The notes beneath the pieces were generated by a model. That model made no database searches and was not told the DNA's origin. It saw nothing but the letters and a program-made list of their open reading frames with translations. The position numbers and the translations under genes are program-made. 33,351 nt of DNA from Pseudanabaena sp. M53BS1SP1A06MG. Lineage in GTDB: Bacteria; Cyanobacteriota; Cyanobacteriia; Pseudanabaenales; Pseudanabaenaceae. This document shows, in pieces, positions 21,887-30,216 of this stretch; position 1 is the first letter of the stretch; the number at the start of each line of letters is the position of its first letter. The DNA is taken from contig JADBWH010000142.1 of the NCBI GenBank assembly GCA_020404105.1, forward strand, positions 1-33,351, read 5' to 3'.

Positions 21887-24800
21887 ATGGAATTCAGGCA
21901 AATCAACATTAAAACAGGTAAAGAATTACCACTACCACCTAAAATCGTTGAGAACACATACCTCGAACACAAGTTTGGTAACGAACTAGACTCAACCAAA
22001 CTGGCGATCGGCAGAATGTACGACGGCATAACCGAGCGAGATATTGAGAACCTCAAAGACCAAGGACTGCATATCATCCTTGCCAGTGCTAGAACCGCCT
22101 ACTTTGCAGATCGCGCCATCGCCGAAAAAGTAAGTACCGAAATCTTCCCCAACCACAGCGATGCCGTCGCCTATGGCGGTTTACCAATATCTGACGCAAA
22201 GACCGCAGTAACCAAAGAGAAAGCACGCATCCTGATCATTGACGATGAAAGCCTGAGCAAAGATGCAGACACAGGCACATACAAAGCCGACTGGGGAAAG
22301 GAACTTATCACCCTGAGCAACGGCATTACTATTAGCGACAAAGCGATGGGAGCGATCGCCAGCAAACTCGGAGACTGCTATAGCCTCATCTCCGCAGACC
22401 TAGCCAAAGCCCTAGAAGCCGAAGCCAAACGCCCATTTCAATTTCGTGCAGGCGTACCCGAATGGGAAGGGATAATCAAAGGAACCTGTCGGAGCAGCCT
22501 CCTGTGCCAAGCCCTAGAAGTCGATGCGATCGTTGCCAAATCCAGCATCAAAGGCGATCGCAAAACCACCACTACAGGCATCCATGAAGTAAACCTATAT
22601 TGGTCAAGAAAAGAAGACGCAAGATTCACCGAACAGAAACTAGGAACCCAAGCCCTAGTCTTTTTCCCCGAAGGAGTCCAAGCAGACGTACTGCCAAAAC
22701 TAAAAGCCAAAGCCGAAAGCCTAGCTGAAGCCCAAGCAGATCCGCGCAAAATTGCCCAACTATATATAGAAAGGCACGAAAAGCGGCTAGAAAAAAGTCA
22801 AGAACCAGAAACAGAAGAGATTACCCAGCTAATCGAACCAGAACTAGCCCAAGAACTAGGACTCACCGAAATAATTAACCAAAACGATCGTCAGCAGAAC
22901 CCAACTCAAGACAAAGAATACAAAGACTGGCTGTACGAAGTTTTAAAAGCAGACCTGAAGGAAGGAGGACATTGCCAAATCCTCGAAATGGAAGACATCA
23001 CCAAACGCTTACAGGAATTCATGCAAAGCGAGTGGGTCGATGTCGCCACAGGCGGTGTATACGTTCCCAGTGGCATCGCCCAACCCCATAACCAACTACA
23101 GGAAGGAGAAATTAGCTTTAAAGGACTACCCGATGGCGCAAAAGTCGGCATTTACCGCAGCCCCGTAGCCAACGCCGCCAACTTCGACGTATTTACTAAC
23201 AACCTTAAAGTCCTGCGAGAAAATGACCCCGAAGCCTACGTGCAGAAAGGCATTTGCTACATGCATCCCCACGATGCCAAAAGACTAGTGATCGACTTTG
23301 ACGGCGATCGCGTAGCAATCATTCCCAGTCAACTAACCCCCGAACAACAAGCCCAAACCAAAAAAGAAATCGAGCAGTATCCCACCCTCATCCAAGAAAT
23401 CATCACTAAAAACCTGCCTGAAAACAAACCCGTACAGGTCGAAAAAGAAAAGAAAATTCCCCGTGACCAAGAACATGGATTTCCGAACCTAGCCAGTGCC
23501 GCCGTCAATGCAGCCGATAACCCCACAGGAAAAGTCGCCAATCTCGGCATGAGGCTAGAAGCCCTGCGTTGGGATACGCAAAATACAGCCCCAGAGGACA
23601 GAGCTAGCTATTTACAGAATATTGGCAACCACTTTCAAAAAGTACTAGCCGAAGATCTGAGTGACAAACATAAATTTCAAATCCTCAACGATGACTGGCG
23701 ATCGCGCATTAGCGAAATTAGGGAAATCGCCCAAAAAATTCCACACAGCACCCAACAGGAAAAAGCAATAGCAGCAGGCTTAGACAAAACCGAGCGTTTA
23801 CTATGGGACTTAGGAACCCTAACCGCAGTCAACCTCCAACGAGCCGTTGATACACCGAAAAGTGCCAGAAAAGTGGACGAACAGGAATTTGAATTTTGTC
23901 AAAAAATTGGCAAATTCAAAGAAGTGGAATGGATCAAAGACAAAGACAATACCCAAGCTTACCTGGGCGATCGTGGACTGAAAACCAATACTCAAGATCC
24001 CGTCGGTTGGATGGTAGAGCAAGCCAATCAAATTCATCATGAATATAAACTAGTTGGCGATCGCAACTACAATCGATTCGATCACCTAATGCCCAAAGAC
24101 AAGCTCAAACCAGAACATGCAACATGGGCAAAAGAGATCGCCACAGAATATAGCCATCAAATCGCCAAAGCCGTCGCCACCCGCAATCGCCTAGAACATG
24201 AAGAAGAAATCGCGATTGTTGCCACCTCAACCAAAGGAAACATCATCGAAATCGTCAGTCCCAGCCAAGCAGACCCAGAAGGCAAATCACCAATATGGGA
24301 CATGGCAAAACAAGGGGAAAGCGTGGATATACAGATCGCCCAAAACAAAGACTGGAAAACCAAAAGCAACTATCCTTACAAAGCTGTAGCCATCCTTGAT
24401 GAAGAAACCAAAGTCGATATCGGACTAATCTCGCCAGAGACAATTAAAAAACATGGCAAGAGTTTAGAAAATGGCAAAGTACTAGCGAACTTAAAACTCG
24501 ACTTTAACCTTGGCATATCCAGAAACGATGTCAAAGACATGTTCGCCACAGCCGAAAAGTATCTAGAAGCGCAAAGCGCCGCCATCCCAGAAACCGAACG
24601 CGAAAGCCGAGCCGCCGCCCTGTGGCATAACAACAACCGCGCGATCGCCGCCAAGATGTTCACCGAAATTGTGACCACGCAATTGCAAGAATTACAAGTC
24701 GATAAATTCAAAGTCATCGGCTTGCAATATGACAGTAACGAGCTAAAGGATAAACAATGGCAACCTAACGAATTAGTCAATTGCAGGATGGTAATCGAGT

Positions 24801-26764
24801 CAAATCCTGAGAGTCCAATTTTTGATAAGAGAGTGATCCAAGTACACGAACAAGAGCGATGGCAAAACATAGGTGTATTGCACAACGATGCTGCCTATAT
24901 GCCCACTGGCACAGAATTCACCGCAAATATCAACCTGTCCGCTAGCAAAAAAGATGCAGACTTTGCGATCGCAAAAAGTACAGTCAAACTACCCGAAATC
25001 TGGCATGGACTATCCCCCGAACGAGTCAAAGAAGCCGTTAACTTCGATGAGATCGTACCGAAATTAAAAGAAGCGATCGCCAAAGCCGCCGCCAATCAAC
25101 CGACAATGACCGAATTCGCGGCAAAACTTGCCGATGAGAAAGTGGGCTTAAAAGCGCAAGTGCAGACAGGCGGCAGAATTAACGGAATTACCTATCTCTA
25201 CGAAGGGCAAGCCGTAAAAGCAAGCTTAATTGAAATGTCGTGGAAAAATCTTGCCATGATGGGAGTTAAGTACGAGCCAGAGCGAGATCGAGAAGCTCTT
25301 ATGTCACCCATTAATACAGCTACAACCGAAACCAACACACCAGCAGAAAGCCTGATGGGTACCCCCAAGCTCACCTTGCCATCAAATCCTCTTGCCAAGA
25401 TCGAGACTCAACTGCGGGAATCAGTGCGTAGTCACTTTAGTAAAGATAAAGCTATGGCAGCGATCGCCACCCAATTTATTGGCAAAGCCGCCACCCCAGA
25501 AACAGTTTATTCCAGCACGAGATTGTACGAACAAGCATGGGGAGAACTGGCGAATACAGGCAAATATCAAACTGAAGATGTGATCATGGTGAGTGGTTCA
25601 GGCTCATGGCGGCGAGAAGGTGACGAACGCACCAAGACACAGATAGAGCAAGATCTACATCAAGTATTTACCAGTCATTACCAACCATTACTAGACCAAG
25701 CGATCGCCGCAGGTAGCCAAATATTAGTGGGCAATGCCAAGGGAACCGATCAGCTAGTCGTGGCATATATGCAAGAGAAAGGGTATACCCTCAACTGGCA
25801 ACCCCAAGGTTACTATCAAGCTGCCAACCTCCAGCAAGAAAAATCAACACAGCAAGAACAACCAGTAAAAATCACAGGCAAACCCATTCAAATGGTTTAT
25901 CCCCTCAAAATGCATGGAGAACCCAACCCATTACCAGTTAACACCTGTATCGAAGCCATGCGTGGACATGGCAGATGTCATACGACACGGAGATATGAAC
26001 CCTATGCCGCCTATGGATTTAAAGAAGGGGATATTGCGATCGCTTATGCGGGAAAACAGCAAGTCGCCCTGCGCGTAGGAAAGCAATACCAAATTACACA
26101 GGAAATGCTGAACGATACGGATTATCAGAAACAATGGACGGGTCTGGAAAAGCATGGAGCCAAGGAATTGCAGACCTTCCAAGGACATCGCAACACTTGG
26201 GGAATGCACTTTGAGCCATTGGGAGACTATATTGACGGCAAGATTGTTCCATTTCCCGCAGTAGAAAAGCCAGCAGAAAAAACAGCAAACACCATAGTTA
26301 GCGATATCCAGAAACTAGAAGAATGGAGAACAATTGCCCAGTATCTTGGTAAAAGTGAAAACTATATTAATCGCATCCAAGAACTGATAGAAGGCGAGAG
26401 CATAACCGAAAAAGCAACCCTTGCCATGTCCAGAGATAGCGAAATGTTAGCTAAACAAGTAGCCTCACATTGGCGAGAGATATTAGCTGTGAAGAGTGAT
26501 TATATCGAACAACAAGACGGGCAACTGGTATTTGAGCGTAAGGGAAACGAAGGCAAATACAGAGCGACATGGAAACAGACTACAGACACTCTGACCTTAG
26601 AATCCAAAACCATAACAGAAGGCTCAATCAAATATGCACATCTACTCGTACAGCAAGGATTAGAAATCACCCAAAATCAAGTCACCGTAAAAGATGCCAA
26701 GAATGTCGATCTCGCCCTCAAAGTAATAGCTGAAAGCCAAAAGCAAAAACAGGAACAGAGATAG
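21887..26764 (+). CDS. Giant single-chain two-barrel RNA polymerase (RdRP/QDE-1/YonO-like) with SLOG and ASCH-like domains
   Basis: A 1625-residue protein. The polymerase core runs from about residue 105 to 740: ARILIIDD (113-120), GDCYSLIS (162-169), PFQFRAG (183-189), the two barrel lysines K198 (KGT) and K222 (SSIKG), YRSP (423-426), the metal-binding DFDGD (470-474) and QRAVDTPKS (651-659). This is the motif order of eukaryotic RNA-dependent RNA polymerases and of the beta/beta' two-barrel enzymes. Residues about 770-1140 are beta-rich and unrecognised. Residues 1231-1310 look like a YspA-type SLOG Rossmann domain (VIMVSGSGSWRREGDE, GNAKGTDQLVVAYMQEKG). Residues about 1338-1456 look like an ASCH/PUA RNA-binding domain (HTTRRYEPYAAYGFKEGDIA). 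The C-terminus is helical and unknown. It should make RNA; template and product are unknown. Confidence 0.85.
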   Translation: MEFRQINIKTGKELPLPPKIVENTYLEHKFGNELDSTKLAIGRMYDGITERDIENLKDQGLHIILASARTAYFADRAIAEKVSTEIFPNHSDAVAYGGLPISDAKTAVTKEKARILIIDDESLSKDADTGTYKADWGKELITLSNGITISDKAMGAIASKLGDCYSLISADLAKALEAEAKRPFQFRAGVPEWEGIIKGTCRSSLLCQALEVDAIVAKSSIKGDRKTTTTGIHEVNLYWSRKEDARFTEQKLGTQALVFFPEGVQADVLPKLKAKAESLAEAQADPRKIAQLYIERHEKRLEKSQEPETEEITQLIEPELAQELGLTEIINQNDRQQNPTQDKEYKDWLYEVLKADLKEGGHCQILEMEDITKRLQEFMQSEWVDVATGGVYVPSGIAQPHNQLQEGEISFKGLPDGAKVGIYRSPVANAANFDVFTNNLKVLRENDPEAYVQKGICYMHPHDAKRLVIDFDGDRVAIIPSQLTPEQQAQTKKEIEQYPTLIQEIITKNLPENKPVQVEKEKKIPRDQEHGFPNLASAAVNAADNPTGKVANLGMRLEALRWDTQNTAPEDRASYLQNIGNHFQKVLAEDLSDKHKFQILNDDWRSRISEIREIAQKIPHSTQQEKAIAAGLDKTERLLWDLGTLTAVNLQRAVDTPKSARKVDEQEFEFCQKIGKFKEVEWIKDKDNTQAYLGDRGLKTNTQDPVGWMVEQANQIHHEYKLVGDRNYNRFDHLMPKDKLKPEHATWAKEIATEYSHQIAKAVATRNRLEHEEEIAIVATSTKGNIIEIVSPSQADPEGKSPIWDMAKQGESVDIQIAQNKDWKTKSNYPYKAVAILDEETKVDIGLISPETIKKHGKSLENGKVLANLKLDFNLGISRNDVKDMFATAEKYLEAQSAAIPETERESRAAALWHNNNRAIAAKMFTEIVTTQLQELQVDKFKVIGLQYDSNELKDKQWQPNELVNCRMVIESNPESPIFDKRVIQVHEQERWQNIGVLHNDAAYMPTGTEFTANINLSASKKDADFAIAKSTVKLPEIWHGLSPERVKEAVNFDEIVPKLKEAIAKAAANQPTMTEFAAKLADEKVGLKAQVQTGGRINGITYLYEGQAVKASLIEMSWKNLAMMGVKYEPERDREALMSPINTATTETNTPAESLMGTPKLTLPSNPLAKIETQLRESVRSHFSKDKAMAAIATQFIGKAATPETVYSSTRLYEQAWGELANTGKYQTEDVIMVSGSGSWRREGDERTKTQIEQDLHQVFTSHYQPLLDQAIAAGSQILVGNAKGTDQLVVAYMQEKGYTLNWQPQGYYQAANLQQEKSTQQEQPVKITGKPIQMVYPLKMHGEPNPLPVNTCIEAMRGHGRCHTTRRYEPYAAYGFKEGDIAIAYAGKQQVALRVGKQYQITQEMLNDTDYQKQWTGLEKHGAKELQTFQGHRNTWGMHFEPLGDYIDGKIVPFPAVEKPAEKTANTIVSDIQKLEEWRTIAQYLGKSENYINRIQELIEGESITEKATLAMSRDSEMLAKQVASHWREILAVKSDYIEQQDGQLVFERKGNEGKYRATWKQTTDTLTLESKTITEGSIKYAHLLVQQGLEITQNQVTVKDAKNVDLALKVIAESQKQKQEQR

Positions 26765-26820
26765 CTTGCCCCAATCAACCCATAGATAAAGTCAGCGAAA
26801 ATCTAAGCTTAATTTGATAT

Positions 26821-26859
26821 TGGGAATGCGATCACTATTACCGTGAGTCGTGATTTCTA
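26821..26859 (+). repeat. 39-bp dispersed repeat, copy A
   Basis: Core GCGATCACTATTACCG, then GAGTCGTGATTTCTA. It matches copies at 27584-27622 and 28483-28521. In one frame it reads W-E-C-D-H-Y-Y-R-E-S-stop. It lies just before the higBA promoter. Confidence 0.75.
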
Positions 26860-26900
26860 TGCATTCAATGATTTATGGAATGAGATTACTGGTTGATTTT

Positions 26901-26945
26901 TTGCGAAATTGCAATATACATGTTATGTTTGACGTAACACATAAC
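26901..26945 (+). promoter_or_regulatory. higBA promoter with overlapping palindromic operator
   Basis: TTGCGA (26901-26906), 17 bp, TATGTT (26924-26929) is a plausible promoter. GTTATGT (26922-26928) and ACATAAC (26939-26945) form a perfect inverted repeat that overlaps the -10 and ends 8 bp before the higB ATG. This is where HigA would bind to repress the operon. Confidence 0.55.
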
Positions 26946-26953
26946 GCTTGCCT

Positions 26954-27238
26954 ATGCCTCAAAAATATAAAGACAAACGCACAGCCAAATTTGCTGCTGG
27001 TGATCGTGTCAAAGAGTTTCAAGGATTTGAAAGGCAAGCATACAAACGTCTAGAAATTCTGGAAGCCGCACCTAATAAAGAAGCTCTTGTGGCGTTACCA
27101 AGTAACCGTTTTGAGGCATTAGGAGGAGATCGCAAAGGGCAGTATAGCATCCGCATAAATGACAAATGGCGTATTTGTTTTGAGTGGACAGAAACAGAAA
27201 ATCGCCCCTTCAATATTGAAATTGTCGATTATCACTAA
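26954..27238 (+). CDS. higB: HigB-type toxin, RelE superfamily mRNA interferase
   Basis: 94 residues from ATG 26954 (a TTG six bases earlier is less likely). The RelE/HigB C-terminal core is clear: GQYSIRINDKWRICFEW followed by NIEIVDYH. HigB cuts mRNA on the ribosome and is neutralised by HigA. The toxin-first order with the antitoxin 14 bp downstream is the classic hig arrangement. The pair lies between direct 39-bp repeats and is AT-richer than the polymerase genes, so it looks like inserted cargo. Confidence 0.9.
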   Translation: MPQKYKDKRTAKFAAGDRVKEFQGFERQAYKRLEILEAAPNKEALVALPSNRFEALGGDRKGQYSIRINDKWRICFEWTETENRPFNIEIVDYH

Positions 27239-27252
27239 AGGAGAAAAGAACT

Positions 27253-27564
27253 ATGGCAAGACCTGCAATTCATGCTGGCGAAATCTTAGCAGATGAGCTA
27301 GAAGAACTGGGAATTAGTGCATCAGAACTGGCGAGATCGCTCCATATACCCACAAATCGGATTACGCAAATTCTCAAAGGTCAAAGGGGTATTACGGCTG
27401 ACACAGCATTACGTCTAGGACGATGGTTTGGCACTGGTGCAGAGCTATGGCTTAATTTGCAAAAAGCTTATGAGTTACGCTTAGCTGAGGAGTTAGCGGG
27501 AGAAGAAATTCAAAAAACGATTCAACCTCGTTCATCAAACAATCAGCAGTTAGTTCAAGTTTAG
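27253..27564 (+). CDS. higA: HigA-type antitoxin, HTH repressor
   Basis: 103 residues. ARPAIHAGEILADELEELGI is the typical HigA start (the P-x-H-P-G-E-x-L pattern), followed by an HTH (SASELARSLHIPTNRITQIL) and the family stretch DTALRLGRWFGTGAELWLNL. AGGAGA lies 8 bases before the ATG. It binds HigB and represses the shared promoter upstream. Confidence 0.93.
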   Translation: MARPAIHAGEILADELEELGISASELARSLHIPTNRITQILKGQRGITADTALRLGRWFGTGAELWLNLQKAYELRLAEELAGEEIQKTIQPRSSNNQQLVQV

Positions 27565-27583
27565 ATAGATAAATTTTGAGTAT

Positions 27584-27622
27584 TGGGAAGGTGATCGCTA
27601 TTACTATGAGTCGTAGTTTCTA
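27584..27622 (+). repeat. 39-bp dispersed repeat, copy B
   Basis: Core GGTGATCGCTATTACTATGA, then GTCGTAGTTTCTA. It starts 19 bp after the higA stop. It reads W-E-G-D-R-Y-Y-Y-E-S-stop in one frame. With copy A it brackets higBA; with copy C it brackets the RNA ligase gene. Confidence 0.75.
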
Positions 27623-27707
27623 GGTGATTGCCTTAACATCTAACTGCCAAAGATTTTGCTATAGGCGATCTCACTAAAAGATCAGCGATCATACTGATTC
27701 AATAAGG

Positions 27708-27736
27708 CAGAAAGCTTTTCCTAATAACGCTTTCTG
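27708..27736 (+). terminator. Hairpin after higBA
   Basis: CAGAAAGC (27708-27715) pairs with GCTTTCTG (27729-27736), followed by a T-rich stretch. It is a weak terminator candidate separating higBA from the RNA ligase gene. The rest of the 256-bp gap shows only repeat copy B and AT-rich DNA before the ligase start. Confidence 0.4.
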
Positions 27737-27820
27737 GTTATTTTAATGTCATATTGTTAAGTTTTTGTCCTGTACTTAAGAAACTATATATAAAGAACCT
27801 TAATCAACAGAATTACTCCA

Positions 27821-28453
27821 ATGAAGAAGTATCCTAGAACCCCTCACTTGCCATATAGTCGAACAACTTCAGGAGATGACGCGATCGCTAAAAAGGACTA
27901 TCTATTGGGAAAAGAAGTCGTAGTTCTAGAGAAAATGGATGGGGAATGTACTGCAATGTATTCTGATTATATCCATGCTCGCTCATTAGACTCAGCACAC
28001 CATTCTTCTCGCAGTTGGGTCAAGCAACTACATGCCCAAGTAAAGTCACAGATACCAGAAAATATGATTATATATGGCGAGAACCTTTACGCAAAGCACA
28101 GTATTCCATACAACAATCTCAACTCCTACTTTATGGTTTTTAACATCCATATCTCTCCATCACTATGGTTATCTTGGCAAGATGTGAGCAATACAGTTGA
28201 GTTAATAGGACTGCATACAGTGCCTTTGCTCTATGAAGGGGTTTGGACAGAGCGATTAGCAGGTGAATTAATAAAACACGTAGAAGCAGATCCAAATACT
28301 GAAGGTTTTGTAGTTAGGTTGGCAAGCTCTTTTACAGAGAAAAATTGGGAAGAATCGATAGGTAAATATGTCAGCTCAAATTTTGAAATTAGTTCCGACC
28401 ACTGGACAAAAAATAGATTAATTGCCAACAAACTAAAAGTACAGACATCATGA
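27821..28453 (+). CDS. RNA ligase (nucleotidyltransferase superfamily)
   Basis: 210 residues. The covalent nucleotidyltransferase motifs are in order: motif I EKMDGE with the AMP-accepting K38; ARSLDS near 53-58; motif III IIYGENLYA (E87) at 83-91; motif IV EGFVVR (161-166); and a motif V-like GKYVSSNF (181-188). This compact form matches the bacterial/phage RNA ligase family related to T4 Rnl2 cores, which seal RNA 5'-phosphate to 3'-OH ends using ATP. No separate C-terminal domain is present. It sits between the two RNA-polymerase-like genes. Its stop codon overlaps the ATG of a 21-codon frame (ATGA). Confidence 0.85.
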   Translation: MKKYPRTPHLPYSRTTSGDDAIAKKDYLLGKEVVVLEKMDGECTAMYSDYIHARSLDSAHHSSRSWVKQLHAQVKSQIPENMIIYGENLYAKHSIPYNNLNSYFMVFNIHISPSLWLSWQDVSNTVELIGLHTVPLLYEGVWTERLAGELIKHVEADPNTEGFVVRLASSFTEKNWEESIGKYVSSNFEISSDHWTKNRLIANKLKVQTS

Positions 28454-28515
28454 TTGAAGAATTGAATGTTTGGAAAGATTACGAAGAAGGCGATCACTAT
28501 TACCGTAAGTCTTGA
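28450..28515 (+). CDS. Possible 21-residue peptide coupled to the RNA ligase
   Basis: Its ATG overlaps the ligase stop in an ATGA (28450-28453), the standard form of translational coupling. It encodes an acidic peptide ending YEEGDHYYRKS. The last part coincides with repeat copy C, and the same peptide tail can be read in copies A and B without a start. It may be a genuine microprotein, or the tail of a decayed gene left at the repeat. Confidence 0.35.
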   Translation: MIEELNVWKDYEEGDHYYRKS

Positions 28516-28521
28516 TTTCTA
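28483..28521 (+). repeat. 39-bp dispersed repeat, copy C
   Basis: Core GGCGATCACTATTACCGTAA, then GTCTTGATTTCTA. It begins 30 bp after the RNA ligase stop. It is the only copy whose reading frame (E-G-D-H-Y-Y-R-K-S-stop) is attached to a start codon. Confidence 0.75.
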
Positions 28522-28601
28522 GGCGACTGATGTCTACTTAAAAACAGTAAGAGCGCTTACGCTTGAAGTTCGCGACCAGAGACATAGTAGGAAAAACTAC
28601 C

Positions 28602-29051
28602 ATGAAAATAGCAATCGGCGCGATGACAGGCAAGACACAGGCACAGGTATATCGTTCCAGAGCGAGATGCCTGAAGACCAGTAAACAACAAATAGACCTC
28701 GCCAAATCGATGCAAGCCAAAATAACCGATTTTGGCAACGGGACAAAACTGATCACTTTCAAAGATGGCACAAAGCGGACAATCCAAATCAAAGACCTGC
28801 TTCTCGATGCAGTACAAGCAAGCGTACAGGAACTAGGAGAATATCTCGCTCAACATCCAGACCAAATCTCCAAAGTAGATCCGAGCATCGTAGAAATGCT
28901 GACCTATGCCGAGTACTTCGTCAAAGCTGCCATGAACGAATACACCACAGACCCGCAACATTGCCGGGAAGTAGCGACAAGACATCTAGAAACCCTGTCC
29001 GAAGACTATCCTCAGATCTTCTCTAAAAAAAACTTAACGGAATCGCATTAA
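28602..29051 (+). CDS. Unrecognised 149-residue protein of the polymerase locus
   Basis: Start at ATG 28602, with AGGA about 9 bases upstream inside a small GTAG/CTAC stem; a TTG 39 bases earlier has no such site. The N-terminal part is basic (GKTQAQVYRSRARCLKTSKQ) and could contact nucleic acid. A short beta segment follows (TDFGNGTKLITFKDGTKRTI), then an all-helical acidic C-terminus. No family recognised. Codon style (GCC, ATC, AAA-rich) matches the polymerase-like genes rather than the ligase and higBA between them. Confidence 0.6.
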   Translation: MKIAIGAMTGKTQAQVYRSRARCLKTSKQQIDLAKSMQAKITDFGNGTKLITFKDGTKRTIQIKDLLLDAVQASVQELGEYLAQHPDQISKVDPSIVEMLTYAEYFVKAAMNEYTTDPQHCREVATRHLETLSEDYPQIFSKKNLTESH

Positions 29052-29152
29052 ACATCAATCTAGCGATCTCGCTGAAACTCGATTGGAACTGCAAAGATCG
29101 CTAGAAACACGCCCAGCAACATTAACAAGCATTAACCCCTATCAGGAAAATC

Positions 29153-29563
29153 ATGAAAACCCAAACATTAACCAAGACCGCAATCGAAGCCGTCATAACC
29201 ATCAGTCTGATTGCAATCATGGGACTATTGACTGCCCTCATCTACGCCCTACTATCATTACTAGGGACTGAACCCACTAATCAATCCCTGCTAACTTCTC
29301 AGATAGAAGTACCAGAAACAACAGTCCAGCAACCAGCCACCATCAAAGCAAGACCAGAAACAACAGCAGCTTTACCCTCAGCAAAAGCATCCCCAGCCCT
29401 AGAAACATTTCCAGCAGTACAGACAGAAATCATTGCAAGCGTCACTACTAAACCCCTCACAAAAATGACCGTTGCAGAACTCAGAAATCTAGCTAAAGAG
29501 AGCAAAATTCCCAACTGGCGCAAACTGAAGAAGAAAGAACTAATCTTCAGCCTAACCAGCTAA
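29153..29563 (+). CDS. Membrane-anchored protein with a Rho-N/SAP-like tail
   Basis: 136 residues; AGGA lies seven bases before the ATG. One strong transmembrane helix at residues about 12-37 (VITISLIAIMGLLTALIYAL). A Pro/Ala/Thr-rich linker follows (about 40-100), then a C-terminal 32-residue module (MTVAELRNLAKESKIPNWRK, then LKKKELIFSL) matching the Rho-N/SAP helix-extended-helix type that binds RNA or DNA. It may tether nucleic acid to the membrane within this RNA-handling locus. An overlapping 62-residue frame at 29083-29271 is a shadow. Confidence 0.65.
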   Translation: MKTQTLTKTAIEAVITISLIAIMGLLTALIYALLSLLGTEPTNQSLLTSQIEVPETTVQQPATIKARPETTAALPSAKASPALETFPAVQTEIIASVTTKPLTKMTVAELRNLAKESKIPNWRKLKKKELIFSLTS

Positions 29564-29579
29564 ATCATGAGTACTAGCC

Positions 29580-29622
29580 AGTCAAAGCAGATATTCACTA
29601 AAGCAAGAAATCTGCTTTGACT
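29580..29622 (+). terminator. 13-bp perfect hairpin
   Basis: AGTCAAAGCAGAT (29580-29592) pairs with ATCTGCTTTGACT (29610-29622) around a 17-base loop, 17 bp after the preceding stop codon. It has the size and position of a factor-independent terminator without a T-tract. Confidence 0.5.
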
Positions 29623-29704
29623 AGCATAAAGAACCAAGAAGAACGCTAGCGCGTAAAGTCCGTGAACGATTGTCCACAAAAAATAAAGTCAGGAGACTAA
29701 AACC

Positions 29705-30145
29705 ATGGCACGTCAACTAAGATTCGATACCCCAGAAGAACTAGCCACAAAAATCATTGACAAACTGAATCCCGAAGAACTGCGCGTCACCACCAGAGCC
29801 TTGATCGTCCACATCAACGAGCAGATTCCCGTCAAAGAACTGGAAAAGACAGTCGCAGCCAGCAATGCAGTAGTTGAAACAAGCCGCAAATCCAAAGCCC
29901 GTAAACCACAAGTCAGCACAGACAAGATGTGGCTGTATCAAGCGAAGAAGGGATGGGCATTGACCAACCTCAGTATGCCAATTGAGAAAGTGAGCCAACG
30001 CTTGCAGAATCATTATGGCTGCAAGATTCTGGCAACCAAAGAAGGCAAGATCAACTTTCTGCCATCCAAGCCCACCACCATTGACGAACTGCAAAAGAAT
30101 GGATTTGTTGTGTATCGTCAAGACCTAAACAAGAAAGCAGCCTAG
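29705..30145 (+). CDS. Unrecognised 146-residue basic protein of the polymerase locus
   Basis: Start ATG 29705 with AGGAG about 10 bases upstream. Residues 1-55 are helical and acidic (TPEELATKIIDKLNPEELRV). A basic linker (SRKSKARKPQ) leads to a C-terminal domain of about 70 residues (KMWLYQAKKGWALTNLSMPI, then LQNHYGCKILATKEGKINFL). No family recognised. Its position directly before the second polymerase-like gene, separated only by a hairpin, makes it a candidate accessory factor. Confidence 0.6.
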   Translation: MARQLRFDTPEELATKIIDKLNPEELRVTTRALIVHINEQIPVKELEKTVAASNAVVETSRKSKARKPQVSTDKMWLYQAKKGWALTNLSMPIEKVSQRLQNHYGCKILATKEGKINFLPSKPTTIDELQKNGFVVYRQDLNKKAA

Positions 30146-30163
30146 CCATCAACAACCGACAAA

Positions 30164-30191
30164 AGCACCTAGATCCAACGATCTAGGTGCT
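30164..30191 (+). terminator. 12-bp perfect hairpin that decides the next gene's start
   Basis: AGCACCTAGATC (30164-30175) pairs with GATCTAGGTGCT (30180-30191) around CAAC. A possible GTG start of the next gene (30187) lies inside this stem, so the ATG at 30217 is the better start. It is terminator-like, between two same-strand genes. Confidence 0.55.
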
Positions 30192-30216
30192 AAATCATTT
30201 TGAGCGTATAAATAAA

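Noticed and set aside
23287-23330. D-F-D-G-D as a fragment of the host RNA polymerase beta' subunit
   Set aside because: The surrounding protein has both barrels in one chain, lacks the canonical NADFDGDQMAVH context and the beta' zinc and clamp regions, and a second diverged protein repeats the same arrangement, so this is a separate single-chain family.
22171-26288. Many minus-strand frames of 60-170 codons antisense to the 1625-residue gene
   Set aside because: They follow the codon bias of the long plus-strand gene, lack ribosome sites and show no recognisable domains.
29083-29271. A 62-residue plus-strand frame before the membrane-anchored protein
   Set aside because: It overlaps the start and transmembrane region of the 136-residue gene, which has a clear ribosome site and domain structure.
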